From Gammaproteobacteria bacterium (GTDB lineage Bacteria > Pseudomonadota > Gammaproteobacteria > Pseudomonadales > Azotimanducaceae), in NCBI GenBank assembly GCA_002684495.1, contig NYVG01000002.1, positions 213,075-261,641 of the forward strand: a stretch of 48,567 nt of DNA, given 5' to 3'. Position 1 is the stretch's first letter. The number at the start of each line of letters is the position of its first letter. Of the stretch, positions 1-8,301 are shown one piece after another. Both the position numbers and the translations under genes were made by a program. Under the pieces are notes generated by a model. It saw nothing but the letters and a program-made list of their open reading frames with translations. It made no database searches and was not told the origin of the DNA.

Positions 1-1542
1 CAAATTTCTTACGACATCTGGATATATCAGTACGAACAAGCCGCCGCCTCGGCCGAATATTTTTATAACGGTCTTAGCTTTGACCAGATGAGCGGTATTC
101 AGAGTTTTATTCCAACCTTTTTAATTAATTTTCATCGGGTCGAAGACGAAAGTGATCTCAGGGCTTACATTGCCCGCATCAAAGATGTGGCACCACGTAT
201 GGAAGAAATGCTGGAGACCGCGCAAAAAAGTGCTGACGCGGGCGTGGTATCACCGGGCTTTGCACTCGATGGCGTCATTGACCAAGCATCAGCCATCATC
301 GATGGACAACCGTTTGTTGAAAATACAGCCAAAGACAGTGATCTGTGGGCCGATTTCCAACAAGAAGCGCAAGCCTTAGTTGCGCAACAAAAAATTACCC
401 AAGAAGTCGCGGACGCCTTGATGCAAGACGCTAAGTCCGCCCTGAAAAAACATTTCCTACCCACATATCAAAGCATCATCGCCTGGGCTGAAACACAAAA
501 AGACCGGGCGCCGGCGATCGTTACTGGTGTTGGCAGCCAACCTAATGGTGCCGCGTACTACAAACATCGCCTAGCCACCCAAACGACAACGTCACTCACG
601 GCTGATGAAATCCATCAAATCGGCTTGGACGAAATAGCGCGTCTGCGCATAGAGATGCAAAGCATAATGAACGAAGTCAATTTCGAAGGTGATTTAGCCG
701 CTTTTTTCGAGCATGTACGGGACGGAAAATGGAATTACTACCCCGACACCGACGCGGGGCGTGAGGCCTACATTACTGATGCCACCGCAGCCATTGAAAA
801 TATCAAATCGGAACTTCCAAAATTTTTCGGACTCTTGCCGAAGGCAGATCTAGTGGTGAAACGGGTAGAAGCATTTCGCGAACAAGACGGCGCAGCACAG
901 CACTACTACCCTGGAACACCAGATGGCTCTAGAGCCGGCACTTATTACGCGCATTTGTCGGATATGAATGCTATGCCGAAAAATCAACTGGAGGTGATCG
1001 CCTACCACGAGGGGTTGCCGGGACATCACATGCAGATTTCTATCGCCCAGGAGTTGGAAGCGGTGCCGCAGTTTCGCACTCAGGCTGGATTCACCGCATA
1101 CAGCGAAGGCTGGGGCCTTTACTCCGAGGTACTGGCAAAGGAAATACTAGGAACCTATATCGACCCCTATAATCGCTTTGGTCAACTGACCTCAGAAATC
1201 TGGCGGGCAATTCGCCTAGTCGTAGATACCGGCCTGCACGCAAAGGGTTGGACTGAACAACAGGCAATCGACTATTTTATGCAAAATTCGCCAGAACCAC
1301 TTGAAAGCGTCACGTCAGAAATACGCCGCTACATTGTCATGCCAGGCCAGGCCACCAGCTACAAAATTGGCATGTTAAAAATCCAAGAACTTAGAAATAA
1401 AGCTGAGAATGCACTGGGCGATCAGTTTGACATCCGCGGCTTTCACGACGCGGTCCTCGGTGGCGGCGCCATGCCGCTGCCAATTCTCGAACGAGTCGTC
1501 GACCAGTGGATCGATTCAGTACAAACCAGCGCGGCAAGTTAA
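1..1542 (+). CDS. DUF885 family protein, metallopeptidase-like (5' partial)
   Basis: The reading frame is open from base 1, so the N-terminus lies outside the window; the Met at 88 is internal. The protein belongs to the DUF885 family, related to zinc metallopeptidases. The sequence shows HEGLPGHH (bases about 1009-1032), which fits an HExxH-like metal site extended by a further His pair, and downstream YSEGWGLYSE, where a Glu could be the third ligand. The C-terminal text on peptide-like residues and MPGQATSYKIG is typical of the family. Substrate is unknown; cellular location cannot be judged without the N-terminus. It is followed 24 bases later by a DUF3089 hydrolase on the same strand. 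Family assignment is firm, peptidase activity is inferred. Confidence 0.9.
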   Translation, partial: QISYDIWIYQYEQAAASAEYFYNGLSFDQMSGIQSFIPTFLINFHRVEDESDLRAYIARIKDVAPRMEEMLETAQKSADAGVVSPGFALDGVIDQASAIIDGQPFVENTAKDSDLWADFQQEAQALVAQQKITQEVADALMQDAKSALKKHFLPTYQSIIAWAETQKDRAPAIVTGVGSQPNGAAYYKHRLATQTTTSLTADEIHQIGLDEIARLRIEMQSIMNEVNFEGDLAAFFEHVRDGKWNYYPDTDAGREAYITDATAAIENIKSELPKFFGLLPKADLVVKRVEAFREQDGAAQHYYPGTPDGSRAGTYYAHLSDMNAMPKNQLEVIAYHEGLPGHHMQISIAQELEAVPQFRTQAGFTAYSEGWGLYSEVLAKEILGTYIDPYNRFGQLTSEIWRAIRLVVDTGLHAKGWTEQQAIDYFMQNSPEPLESVTSEIRRYIVMPGQATSYKIGMLKIQELRNKAENALGDQFDIRGFHDAVLGGGAMPLPILERVVDQWIDSVQTSAAS

Positions 1543-1566
1543 CCCCGCGCGACAACGGAGCCACCT

Positions 1567-2733
1567 ATGAAAATACTGCGCAACATTACTCTGGGACTCA
1601 GCGCCCTAGTGCTCCTCTGCCTGAGTGCCATCTACGCCACTGGCAACGGCCTGCTACTCACCATGGGTTGGACGGTGGCTTTTGGCGGCCCAAGCCTGCC
1701 CTTTGACCCGACCGACGTGGCGCCTGCACCGGATTATGCAGACACCGCTAACTGGGCAGCCTTGCCAGAACGTCTCGGTGTTGAAGATCGAATGCCTTTA
1801 GGCGTCAACGATCCGGACGTACAGGAGAGTGCGGCAGTGGACGTTTTCTTCATTCATCCCACTGGATATCTGGCTGGAGATACCTGGACATATTTCATGG
1901 ACCCTAAATCAAAGGCCGAAGAAAACACTCAATGGATGATGGCAAACCAGGCCAGCGCCTACAGCAGTTGTTGCAAGATTTATGCGCCAAGGTACCGCCA
2001 GGCCAATATCTTCGCCTACTTCCGCGGTGATGAGATCCGGGAACAAGCACTAAGCTTCGCTTACCAGGATGTCGAACGCGCATTTCAATACTTTTTACAG
2101 CACTACAGCCAAGGCCGGCCCTTCGTTATTGCAAGCCACAGCCAGGGCACCCATCACGGCACTAGGCTGCTTGCAGAGGTGATCGACGGCACCCCCCTCG
2201 CTGAGCGATTAGTCGCCGCCTATGTCATCGGCGGCAGCATAGCCCAGACAAGTTTCGCTGGTTTGCAGGATATTCGGCTCTGTACCAGCGCCACAGATCT
2301 TGGATGTGCAGTGCATTGGGATACCTACAGCGAAGCCGTAATCGATCAGCCGGTGGAAGCAAACATCGGTAACGTATGTACTAACCCGCTCAGCTGGGAA
2401 CTCAACGGCGGATTAGCAACCAAGCAACAGCATCAGGGTGCGGTGCCAGCCTCTGGACAATTTCAGGTCGAACTCAGCGGCTCCTTAGAAGCCACCGGCG
2501 TAACCTTTGAGCCCTTGGCGGCGCCGCTACCACAGATGCTACAAGCCCAATGCAAGAACGGTGTACTGTATATATCAGATCAAACCGGCACTGTTTTCGG
2601 CGACCAAGGGGGATCATTTGGTGGCGGTAACTATCACGGCCTCGATTATCCAGTATTTCATATGGACATCCGTGAGAACGCCAAATTGCGTGTGCAGACT
2701 TTCTTGGCTCGGCAGGATTCGCGTAATGATTAG
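1567..2733 (+). CDS. DUF3089 family alpha/beta-hydrolase-like protein
   Basis: This 388-residue protein begins with one hydrophobic segment (residues about 5-32), so it is secreted or anchored in the membrane. DUF3089 proteins are alpha/beta-hydrolase-fold, lipase-like. The visible nucleophile elbow is SHSQG at residues about 190-194, and FFIHPTGY near residue 94 and an FHMDIREN segment near the C-terminus are family hallmarks. The start ATG has a GGAG Shine-Dalgarno sequence at normal spacing. The end overlaps the next gene by 8 bases, suggesting translational coupling. Substrate is unknown; a lipid or ester hydrolase role is an inference from the fold. Confidence 0.85.
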   Translation: MKILRNITLGLSALVLLCLSAIYATGNGLLLTMGWTVAFGGPSLPFDPTDVAPAPDYADTANWAALPERLGVEDRMPLGVNDPDVQESAAVDVFFIHPTGYLAGDTWTYFMDPKSKAEENTQWMMANQASAYSSCCKIYAPRYRQANIFAYFRGDEIREQALSFAYQDVERAFQYFLQHYSQGRPFVIASHSQGTHHGTRLLAEVIDGTPLAERLVAAYVIGGSIAQTSFAGLQDIRLCTSATDLGCAVHWDTYSEAVIDQPVEANIGNVCTNPLSWELNGGLATKQQHQGAVPASGQFQVELSGSLEATGVTFEPLAAPLPQMLQAQCKNGVLYISDQTGTVFGDQGGSFGGGNYHGLDYPVFHMDIRENAKLRVQTFLARQDSRND

Positions 2734-3556
2734 ACTCACGGCCCGACTCAGTGCAGTAGCACTATTCTGGTTCTCTGCAAGCGCCAGCGCATCGCCGTAC
2801 GGTGATCTTTGGGACTATTGGGCGGCTCATCAGCCAGCATCCAACAAGTCAGCGGATCATCAAATCTGGCAGACAATTCTGGATAAACACGTCTCTGCAA
2901 GCTCAGATGGCATCAATCGCGTTGACTATCGGGGCTTCAGTGCAGCTGATAAACAACAGCTCGAAGACTACCTGACGTACATGAGCGCGCTGCAGCCAAC
3001 CCAAATGAGCCGCGAGCAACAATTACCCTATTGGATCAATTTATATAATGCGTTAACTGTCCGAGTGGTATTACAGCACCCGGACAAGAACAGCATCAAA
3101 CAAATGAAGTCGACGCTATTCAGCTTCGGCCCTTGGGACGATGAGCAAATAACCATCGAAGGCCTCGCCGTCACTTTAAATGACATTGAACACCGTATTT
3201 TACGACCAATCTGGCGCGACCATCGTATTCACTATGCCGTCAACTGCGCCAGTATCAGCTGCCCTAACCTGGGCACCCAAGCCTATACAGTAGACAACAC
3301 TCAGAGCATATTCGCCGAGGCTGAACGCAGCTATTTACAGCACCCTCGGGGTCTAACATTTACGCAAAATGGCAAACTAAAACTCTCGAGCATTTTTGAC
3401 TGGTACCAAGCAGACTTTGGTACCAGCGAAAAAGAATTAGTTAACTACTTAGCCCAAATCCGCGGCGACTTGAGTGACCAATTACGCAACTACTCCGACT
3501 CAATCGAATATCACTATGACTGGTTACTAAACAGTCAGCGGGCGGCCAGTGACTGA
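2726..3556 (+). CDS. DUF547 domain-containing exported protein
   Basis: The frame is open further upstream (to 2507), but the ATG at 2726 gives a clear Sec signal peptide (MIRLTARLSAVALFWF followed by SASASASP), so this start is preferred. It yields 276 residues. DUF547 is shown by LPYWINLYNALTVRVVL, NDIEHRILRP and the conserved cysteine motif NCASISCPNLG. In the family the Cys and His residues suggest a catalytic or redox site, but the function is not established. The gene overlaps the preceding stop by 8 bases and the following start by 8 bases, so three genes are translationally coupled. Confidence 0.88.
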   Translation: MIRLTARLSAVALFWFSASASASPYGDLWDYWAAHQPASNKSADHQIWQTILDKHVSASSDGINRVDYRGFSAADKQQLEDYLTYMSALQPTQMSREQQLPYWINLYNALTVRVVLQHPDKNSIKQMKSTLFSFGPWDDEQITIEGLAVTLNDIEHRILRPIWRDHRIHYAVNCASISCPNLGTQAYTVDNTQSIFAEAERSYLQHPRGLTFTQNGKLKLSSIFDWYQADFGTSEKELVNYLAQIRGDLSDQLRNYSDSIEYHYDWLLNSQRAASD

Positions 3557-4346
3557 ACCCGCAAATGTGGAGCAATTTTGGCAACAACCACCATGGGCAG
3601 GCGCCAAACCTAAGTACCGATTGGGTCTCTCTCCAATCCCGTTGGAGAACTGGTTTACTCAACCGATAACTTCGGCGGTGCTGAAACACAAGCAGCAGAT
3701 GCTTAACCAACAATATTCCGACGTGGTGGCGGTGAGCGAAGACCACGGGGGCCTAGGCGCTCAACGCGAGTTGAGCCCATTCCTGACGGCAGCTAATGAG
3801 TTCACCGATCCAATAGCCAACATGGCTCTGAGCGTTGATGATGACCTGTGCATTATGCAGGCGACCGGTGAGCAACGGCTTGTGGCCGGCTGTGTTTGTT
3901 CGCCGAGTTACTGGAACCTACAGAGCAAAATCGGCAAACCATTGCGGCACATTCATGAGCCAGTAATCAGCATGAACGAAAAAATCGGCGACCCAATCGA
4001 GCGCTTTATCAACCGCGCACCGTTATTACAACCGTTTGAACGCATCAACTGGTTCATACATGGCGATAGCCAGCGCTGGCATCCCGTAGAGGAGGCTTTA
4101 CCCCAAATACCTGTAGCGACTTGGCACATTCGCTCGGAGCGGGAAACCTTATGCCGCTACAGTGACGAGCATTTGTTATTCACGATTAATACGCGATTCC
4201 AGCCCTTGGCAGCCATAGCTGATTACCCCCAAGCGCAGGCGGATCTGCGAACGACATTAATGAACCTAGATGCTGACGAAGTGGACTACTTTGGCGGACC
4301 CGATAAGTGCGCAATGCTCATTGGATACCTTGAGTCGCTGCTCTAA
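3549..4346 (+). CDS. DUF3445 / heme-dependent oxidative N-demethylase-like protein
   Basis: The 265-residue product starts with GTG overlapping the DUF547 stop. It matches the DUF3445 family (heme-dependent oxidative N-demethylase alpha-subunit type), recognised by RLGLSPIPLENW near the start, the DDLCIMQ...AGCVCSPSYWNLQSKIGK segment, LRHIHEPV, and NWFIHGDSQ. Family members oxidatively demethylate small amines with a PAS-fold heme site; whether this one does is unknown, and the electron-transfer and other subunits of the characterised complex are not encoded nearby. It ends in a 29-base convergent overlap with the sterol-desaturase gene on the other strand. No signal peptide, so probably cytoplasmic. 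Confidence 0.8.
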   Translation: MTEPANVEQFWQQPPWAGAKPKYRLGLSPIPLENWFTQPITSAVLKHKQQMLNQQYSDVVAVSEDHGGLGAQRELSPFLTAANEFTDPIANMALSVDDDLCIMQATGEQRLVAGCVCSPSYWNLQSKIGKPLRHIHEPVISMNEKIGDPIERFINRAPLLQPFERINWFIHGDSQRWHPVEEALPQIPVATWHIRSERETLCRYSDEHLLFTINTRFQPLAAIADYPQAQADLRTTLMNLDADEVDYFGGPDKCAMLIGYLESLL

Positions 4347-5568
4347 CTTCGCCAAACCGCGCGGGCAGCAAATAACTCAGCAGCAAGATCACAGCACAAC
4401 TACCAACATAAACATACAGCGGTTCCACTAACACCTGAGCCACGATTGATCCAGGCCATAGAGTAGGCATGCCAAGCGTGGCCCCGAACAATACCCCAAG
4501 TCGCCCCCACTCCAGAAGAAAGGCCCCCTTGCGGCCCTCTAACCAGTAGCCTTGAATGCATACCGCTGCCACGAGAAAAACAAAAGCGCTGAGCACAAAA
4601 CTCCGCGGTAAATTGGCTTGCTCGTCTTGCAGCATCAATGCGGCATAGGTTACGAGCCAAAACTGTCCAAAGGTATAGGCTTTAGCAAATATCGACGCCG
4701 ACGGATCGAACTTCTCTTGTTGCCAGCCGGCATCACTACTTAAAGCCAAATCTATCGGCCGCCAAGCCGGGCCTTTAAACCACACCAACCATTTGTCACG
4801 CCAGCGCCGAGCGCGTATCGACAACTTCAGCGTATCCCACCACACATGAACATTCGCCCAAATAGGGTTCCAGCTGCCCAACTGGTGAGTAATGCCATAG
4901 CGGCACGGTTCGTCCCGACGCTCGTCTGCAAAGGTGCCAAACAAACGATCCCAAAGCACAAACACACCGCCATAGTTTTTATCGATGTAGCTGGGGTTTT
5001 TCGCATGATGCACACGATGATTCGAAGGCGTTACCAAAATGTAATCAAAAATACCGAGTCGACCCACGTGCTCAGTATGCACCCAAAACTGATACACCAA
5101 ATTGAGACTGCCGACACTGACGATAACCTCTACCGGTGTGCCCAGCAGGTACATAGGCAGATAAAACACAAAGCCAATGTAGTCGGTGCCAGTCTGACGC
5201 AACGCAGTACTCAGGTTGTACTCTTCGCTTTGGTGATGGGCCGCATGGGAGGCCCACATAAGACGCCACTGATGGCCGAATCGATGCTTCCAGTAGTAAC
5301 AAAAATCGTAGCCGATAAACGCCAGCGCCCACTGCCACCAATGCTCAGCCGACCATTGGGAGATGCCAAATAGCGATACTACCCAAGTAAACACTACCGC
5401 AGAAAAACCCAGCCGCAGAACTCCCACAAGCCTGCTCAGCACCCCCATCTGTAGGCTATTTACCGTATCGTTGAGCCGATAGGTTTGGCGTTTGTGCAAC
5501 ACGCCGAAAAGAAACTCCAACAGCATCGCTAGAATAAAGAACGGGATGGCGAGTTGAACGTAATTCAT
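4318..5568 (-). CDS. Sterol desaturase / fatty acid hydroxylase family membrane protein
   Basis: This 416-residue integral membrane protein belongs to the fatty acid hydroxylase superfamily, di-iron oxygenases that hydroxylate or desaturate lipids. The histidine boxes are visible: H95-x3-H99 (KHRFGH), H108-xx-HH112 (SHAAHH), H164/H167 (HTEH) and H184-xx-HH188 (HRVHH). Several membrane segments precede the boxes, and a further hydrophobic block of about three segments follows near residues 290-400, longer than the minimal catalytic domain. No electron-transfer partner is encoded beside it. The substrate is not predictable; bacterial relatives act on hopanoid, carotenoid, ether-lipid or fatty acyl groups. 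It converges on and overlaps the DUF3445 gene. Confidence 0.9.
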   Translation of the reverse strand: MNYVQLAIPFFILAMLLEFLFGVLHKRQTYRLNDTVNSLQMGVLSRLVGVLRLGFSAVVFTWVVSLFGISQWSAEHWWQWALAFIGYDFCYYWKHRFGHQWRLMWASHAAHHQSEEYNLSTALRQTGTDYIGFVFYLPMYLLGTPVEVIVSVGSLNLVYQFWVHTEHVGRLGIFDYILVTPSNHRVHHAKNPSYIDKNYGGVFVLWDRLFGTFADERRDEPCRYGITHQLGSWNPIWANVHVWWDTLKLSIRARRWRDKWLVWFKGPAWRPIDLALSSDAGWQQEKFDPSASIFAKAYTFGQFWLVTYAALMLQDEQANLPRSFVLSAFVFLVAAVCIQGYWLEGRKGAFLLEWGRLGVLFGATLGMPTLWPGSIVAQVLVEPLYVYVGSCAVILLLSYLLPARFGEVRAATQGIQ

Positions 5569-5820
5569 GCCGCGATAATACCCCTGTTGCGCGCACAGAC
5601 GAACTTAAACCTTTATGGGACACCAGGCCAACGTTCGCGACAGTCACAGAGGCCGAAAAATAAGCTTAAGTCGATTGCATTAGCTTGGATGCCACGAGCA
5701 TACCCAACAATTTCCTCGATCGCCGAATTCCTACAGCACAGCAAGCTTGTCTCTAACGTTCACCTCTTAGTTACAGGACTCTATGGCTCTGCACGCCATA
5801 GGGTCAAATATTTATAGCAT
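5569..5820. other. Intergenic stretch between the desaturase and the pilus operon
   Basis: This stretch carries the upstream region of the desaturase gene at its left end and the 3' side of the pilus operon at its right end. The only structure I see is the 11-bp hairpin listed separately. The open frame at 5554-5817 on the plus strand has no recognisable protein features or start signal and is treated as chance. Confidence 0.5.
5777..5805. other. Inverted repeat (11-bp stem, 7-base loop) past the end of the pilus operon
   Basis: GACTCTATGGC pairs with GCCATAGGGTC (one G-T wobble) around a 7-base loop. It lies about 16 bases past the stop codon of the last pilus gene, in the right position for a 3' transcript end. 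There is no clean U-tract on the operon strand, so it is a stabilising or non-canonical terminator hairpin at best. Confidence 0.4.
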
Positions 5821-6312
5821 TTAAGGCCCTGGAGCTGGAGCTGGAGCTGGAGCTGGAGCTGGAGCTGGAGCTGGCGGAGTGTAGGCTGCTACGACCGTTT
5901 CTACCAACGGCGGTAACACAGAAGCATTCGAGCCGACCGCTAGGGCTACGCGTCTTGCTTCGACTCGGTCTGTCATCTCCGTCGATATACGCAGATCCCC
6001 CCCCGCATCCACAACGAAGGTGTAGGGATTGCCAACGGCATTACTGTTGCGGAAAAGAGTAACGCCGGCATTTGATTTCGGTAAAAAACCTCTTTTAGAC
6101 AGCTCATCAAGATCCACTGCCCATGCCCCGAACAGCTCGTAGTAGTTCTTCTGCGCATTGGCAAGATGATTAATACTTGCGGCCGTTGCATAAATGCGCG
6201 CGTCCTGACGCTGCTGCATAGCGGTTTTTGTATAACCCACCATAACAATACCTAAGATCGCAACCATCAGGATAGTACCGAGGACGGCAACGCCCTCTTG
6301 TCGATCACCCAT
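5821..6312 (-). CDS. Minor pilin-like protein with C-terminal Ala-Pro tail
   Basis: The start is taken as the ATG at 6312, two bases after the TAG of the upstream gene; the frame is open further but no start there fits. The 163-residue protein opens with MGDRQEG followed by a long hydrophobic helix (VAVLGTILMVAILGIVMVG), the pattern of PilX/GspK-type minor pilins: a prepilin cleavage site after Gly but no Glu at mature position 5. NYYELFGAWAVDLDELSKRG resembles the head-domain start of type IV pilins. The last 16 residues are seven Ala-Pro repeats and Gly-Pro, encoded by a perfect GGAGCT hexanucleotide repeat. It is the last gene of the pilus operon and could be a minor or tip pilin. Confidence 0.75.
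   Translation of the reverse strand: MGDRQEGVAVLGTILMVAILGIVMVGYTKTAMQQRQDARIYATAASINHLANAQKNYYELFGAWAVDLDELSKRGFLPKSNAGVTLFRNSNAVGNPYTFVVDAGGDLRISTEMTDRVEARRVALAVGSNASVLPPLVETVVAAYTPPAPAPAPAPAPAPAPGP
5831..5872 (-). repeat. (GGAGCT)7 hexanucleotide microsatellite, encodes (Ala-Pro)7
   Basis: Seven perfect copies of the 6-base unit GGAGCT are read on the plus strand. On the minus strand they encode alternating Ala and Pro at the C-terminus of the last pilin-like protein. Because the unit is a multiple of three, slippage would change tail length two residues at a time without shifting frame. Confidence 0.95.
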
Positions 6313-6314
6313 CA

Positions 6315-6749
6315 CTAACAGGTCGACACATGCGTAGCATTCAGCGCCGCCGGCCGCCAGACTGGGATCCACGTGTCATTACCAATTCGTACACCACCAC
6401 CAACGCGAGCAATCACGTGTCCGAGCGGATCGTCGCTGGTGGTCGCTTTGATCACCCCCTGACCATTATCGTAGCTCACCGACCATACTGCACGCCCGGC
6501 AGCGCCAGCCGGATTCGCTATATCGCTATCAATTACACCAAGCGACACATCGTTTTGTGCTGGCAATCCGCGGCAATCAGGAAGCCCTGCTGCACCGACT
6601 TGTACATCACGAAACGCAGCAGCTGCCGCCTGAATATCCGCCACCGCAACTGCGACTTCTTGCTCCTTAAGAACCGGAAGAAGATATACCGCCCCGGCAC
6701 TTATCAAAGCCAGAATGGCAATGCTAACCAGCAGACTAAAGGTGCTCAT
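6315..6749 (-). CDS. Pilin-like protein of the type IVb pilus operon
   Basis: The start chosen is the ATG at 6749, overlapping the TAA of the pilS-like gene by one base (TAATG), which gives 144 residues. The N-terminus MSTFSLLVSIAILALISAG is a single hydrophobic helix as in pilins, but it has no preceding Gly cleavage motif and no Glu5, so processing by prepilin peptidase is doubtful. A repeated acidic-Ala helix (EVAVAVADIQAAAAAFRD) and a Cys pair, C67-like in LPDCRG and the C-terminal Cys, recall the disulfide-bounded loop of type IV pilins. I do not recognise a named family. Context points to a minor pilin or pilus accessory protein. Confidence 0.7.
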   Translation of the reverse strand: MSTFSLLVSIAILALISAGAVYLLPVLKEQEVAVAVADIQAAAAAFRDVQVGAAGLPDCRGLPAQNDVSLGVIDSDIANPAGAAGRAVWSVSYDNGQGVIKATTSDDPLGHVIARVGGGVRIGNDTWIPVWRPAALNATHVSTC

Positions 6750-7237
6750 TAGCTGACCGTAACCGTAAGCGTTGCTCCACCATTGCACTGCGGGTTGCTT
6801 ACGCTCGCTAATGTTACGGAACGATCGGCTAGATTTTCACACGTGGCGGTTGAGGGGGTCGCATATGTCAAAGTGACATCATCGCTGCCGTTAGCGGGCA
6901 CCGCCGTGATCGTTTCACCAAACGAGTTTTCATTCTGACCATCCGTATATCTGCCCGTGGGGATGTAACCGTCAGTGACCAAAAATGCAAAATTCGCCAC
7001 AGCCGCGTAATTGCCGTTATATTCGCGCACCTCACGAATCGCATGGGTGATCATATACAACTCCTCATAGGCGTTATTAATCTGCGCACGGTTATACATT
7101 GGGAATAATACCCTTGCTGCGGCAGCCGTTAATGTGCCTGCGATGGCCAATGCTGCCACCACTTGCAACGTTGAAAACCCGCGCTGGCGATGTGTAGGGT
7201 TCGCTTTCAGCCCTTTCTTCGCTTTCATCTCTTTCAT
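6749..7237 (-). CDS. pilS: Type IVb major pilin-like protein (PilS-like)
   Basis: The leader begins with a nine-base repeat that offers three ATG codons (7246, 7237, 7228). The AGGAG at 7251-7247 touches the first ATG but sits 9 bases before the second, so 7237 is the preferred start. The prepilin site is RQRG followed by FSTLQVVAALAIAG, a basic leader then a hydrophobic helix; mature position 5 is Gln rather than Glu. The segment YEELYMITHAIREVREYNG and a later G-YIPTGRYTDG match the head of PilS-type type IVb pilins, and two Cys (CENLAD, NPQC) near the C-terminus could form the D-loop disulfide. It follows the platform gene and is the likely main pilus subunit. Confidence 0.78.
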   Translation of the reverse strand: MKEMKAKKGLKANPTHRQRGFSTLQVVAALAIAGTLTAAAARVLFPMYNRAQINNAYEELYMITHAIREVREYNGNYAAVANFAFLVTDGYIPTGRYTDGQNENSFGETITAVPANGSDDVTLTYATPSTATCENLADRSVTLASVSNPQCNGGATLTVTVS

Positions 7238-7257
7238 CTCTTTCATCTCCTGAGTTT

Positions 7258-8301
7258 TTAAAGATCCAAATTGGTTCCCATCACCACCTCGATAAGGGGT
7301 AACAAAAGACCGAACAAACCCAACGCGCAGGCTGTCGCAACCACAGCGCTGGTGACTTTCAGTGTTTGTGCTGTGTTATATCTGGCCAGTACGCCTAAAC
7401 TTCTGAATGCGCGGGCGAACTCATCGCCAGTTTGGCGCGGTGCCTGGAGGGTCAACTGCGTAAGCGAAGCTCGATCAAGTACGTGCTCGCCAAGTGCCTC
7501 TAAGAATGTGCGCCCCTGCCGCATGGATTGCAGCGATGAATAAATGGCCTCAGACAAAAAATCGCGTTTTTGGCCGCGGTCGGAAAAAACGTCATACACA
7601 ATCTCTAACGCCACTCGGTGGGCGGTACCACCGGAGAACAGTGCAGCGAGCAAATCGCATAACTCTGCCAGCCCTTTGCTGTCATATACGGTGAATAGCC
7701 CCAACTGGTTGGCAAATAGGCGAGGTTGCCCACGCATTCGATAACGGGCAGAAAGATACACACCCACCAGCCCAGCCAAATATACGAACAACAAACCTAT
7801 GTTTTCATTAAACCAATGCCCTAACTGAAAAAACTGGGCCGGCTCACCACGTCCAACGGTCATCAGTCGTTCATAGGTCACGCCATACATGGTCATAGCA
7901 ATGAGCGCCAAAAAACCCAAAATCCATTGGGCATTACTCATCACCACGACGCCCCAAAACGATTGATCGTCTTCGTCGGAGTGGGACATTAAGCGGATCA
8001 GCGCTGACAGGGCATTGTGCTGCTCTCCGGCCACCAGCAGGCCCGCATCGCGGGCGGTAAAAAACCGTTCACTGTGATAACGGGCAGCAAAGGGCTGACC
8101 CACTTGGGTGGACGACAGTGATATATCCGCCAAGCGCTTCAGAGTATGGTCGTCCGTCGTCGCTTTCAGCGCTTTAAAGACATCAACAATGGGTATGCCC
8201 GCATCAATCTGCAGCTTGATCGAATCCAGCACTAAACGTCGCAACGACGAGCGAAAAACGATCATCCGGTACAAACCGCCGCGGATATCGATATTACTCA
8301 T
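7258..8301 (-). CDS. pilR: Type IVb pilus inner-membrane platform protein (GspF/PilR family)
   Basis: The start is the ATG at 8301, which overlaps the ATPase stop by 8 bases and has a G-rich Shine-Dalgarno region; a start at 8346 would overlap far more. The 347-residue protein has the T2SF/GspF layout: a cytoplasmic helical domain (LQIDAGIPIVDVFKALKA), two central membrane segments (around NAQWILGFLALIAMTMYGV and IGLLFVYLAGLVGVYLSA), a second cytoplasmic domain and a C-terminal membrane segment ending in PLIEVVMG. It is the inner-membrane platform contacted by the PilQ ATPase during pilus assembly. Its place right after the ATPase matches the R64 pil order. Confidence 0.88.
   Translation of the reverse strand: MSNIDIRGGLYRMIVFRSSLRRLVLDSIKLQIDAGIPIVDVFKALKATTDDHTLKRLADISLSSTQVGQPFAARYHSERFFTARDAGLLVAGEQHNALSALIRLMSHSDEDDQSFWGVVVMSNAQWILGFLALIAMTMYGVTYERLMTVGRGEPAQFFQLGHWFNENIGLLFVYLAGLVGVYLSARYRMRGQPRLFANQLGLFTVYDSKGLAELCDLLAALFSGGTAHRVALEIVYDVFSDRGQKRDFLSEAIYSSLQSMRQGRTFLEALGEHVLDRASLTQLTLQAPRQTGDEFARAFRSLGVLARYNTAQTLKVTSAVVATACALGLFGLLLPLIEVVMGTNLDL

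Noticed and set aside
2507..2725. Upstream extension of the DUF547 gene
   Set aside because: It overlaps the DUF3089 gene in another frame and lacks a signal peptide; the ATG at 2726 gives a proper Sec leader.
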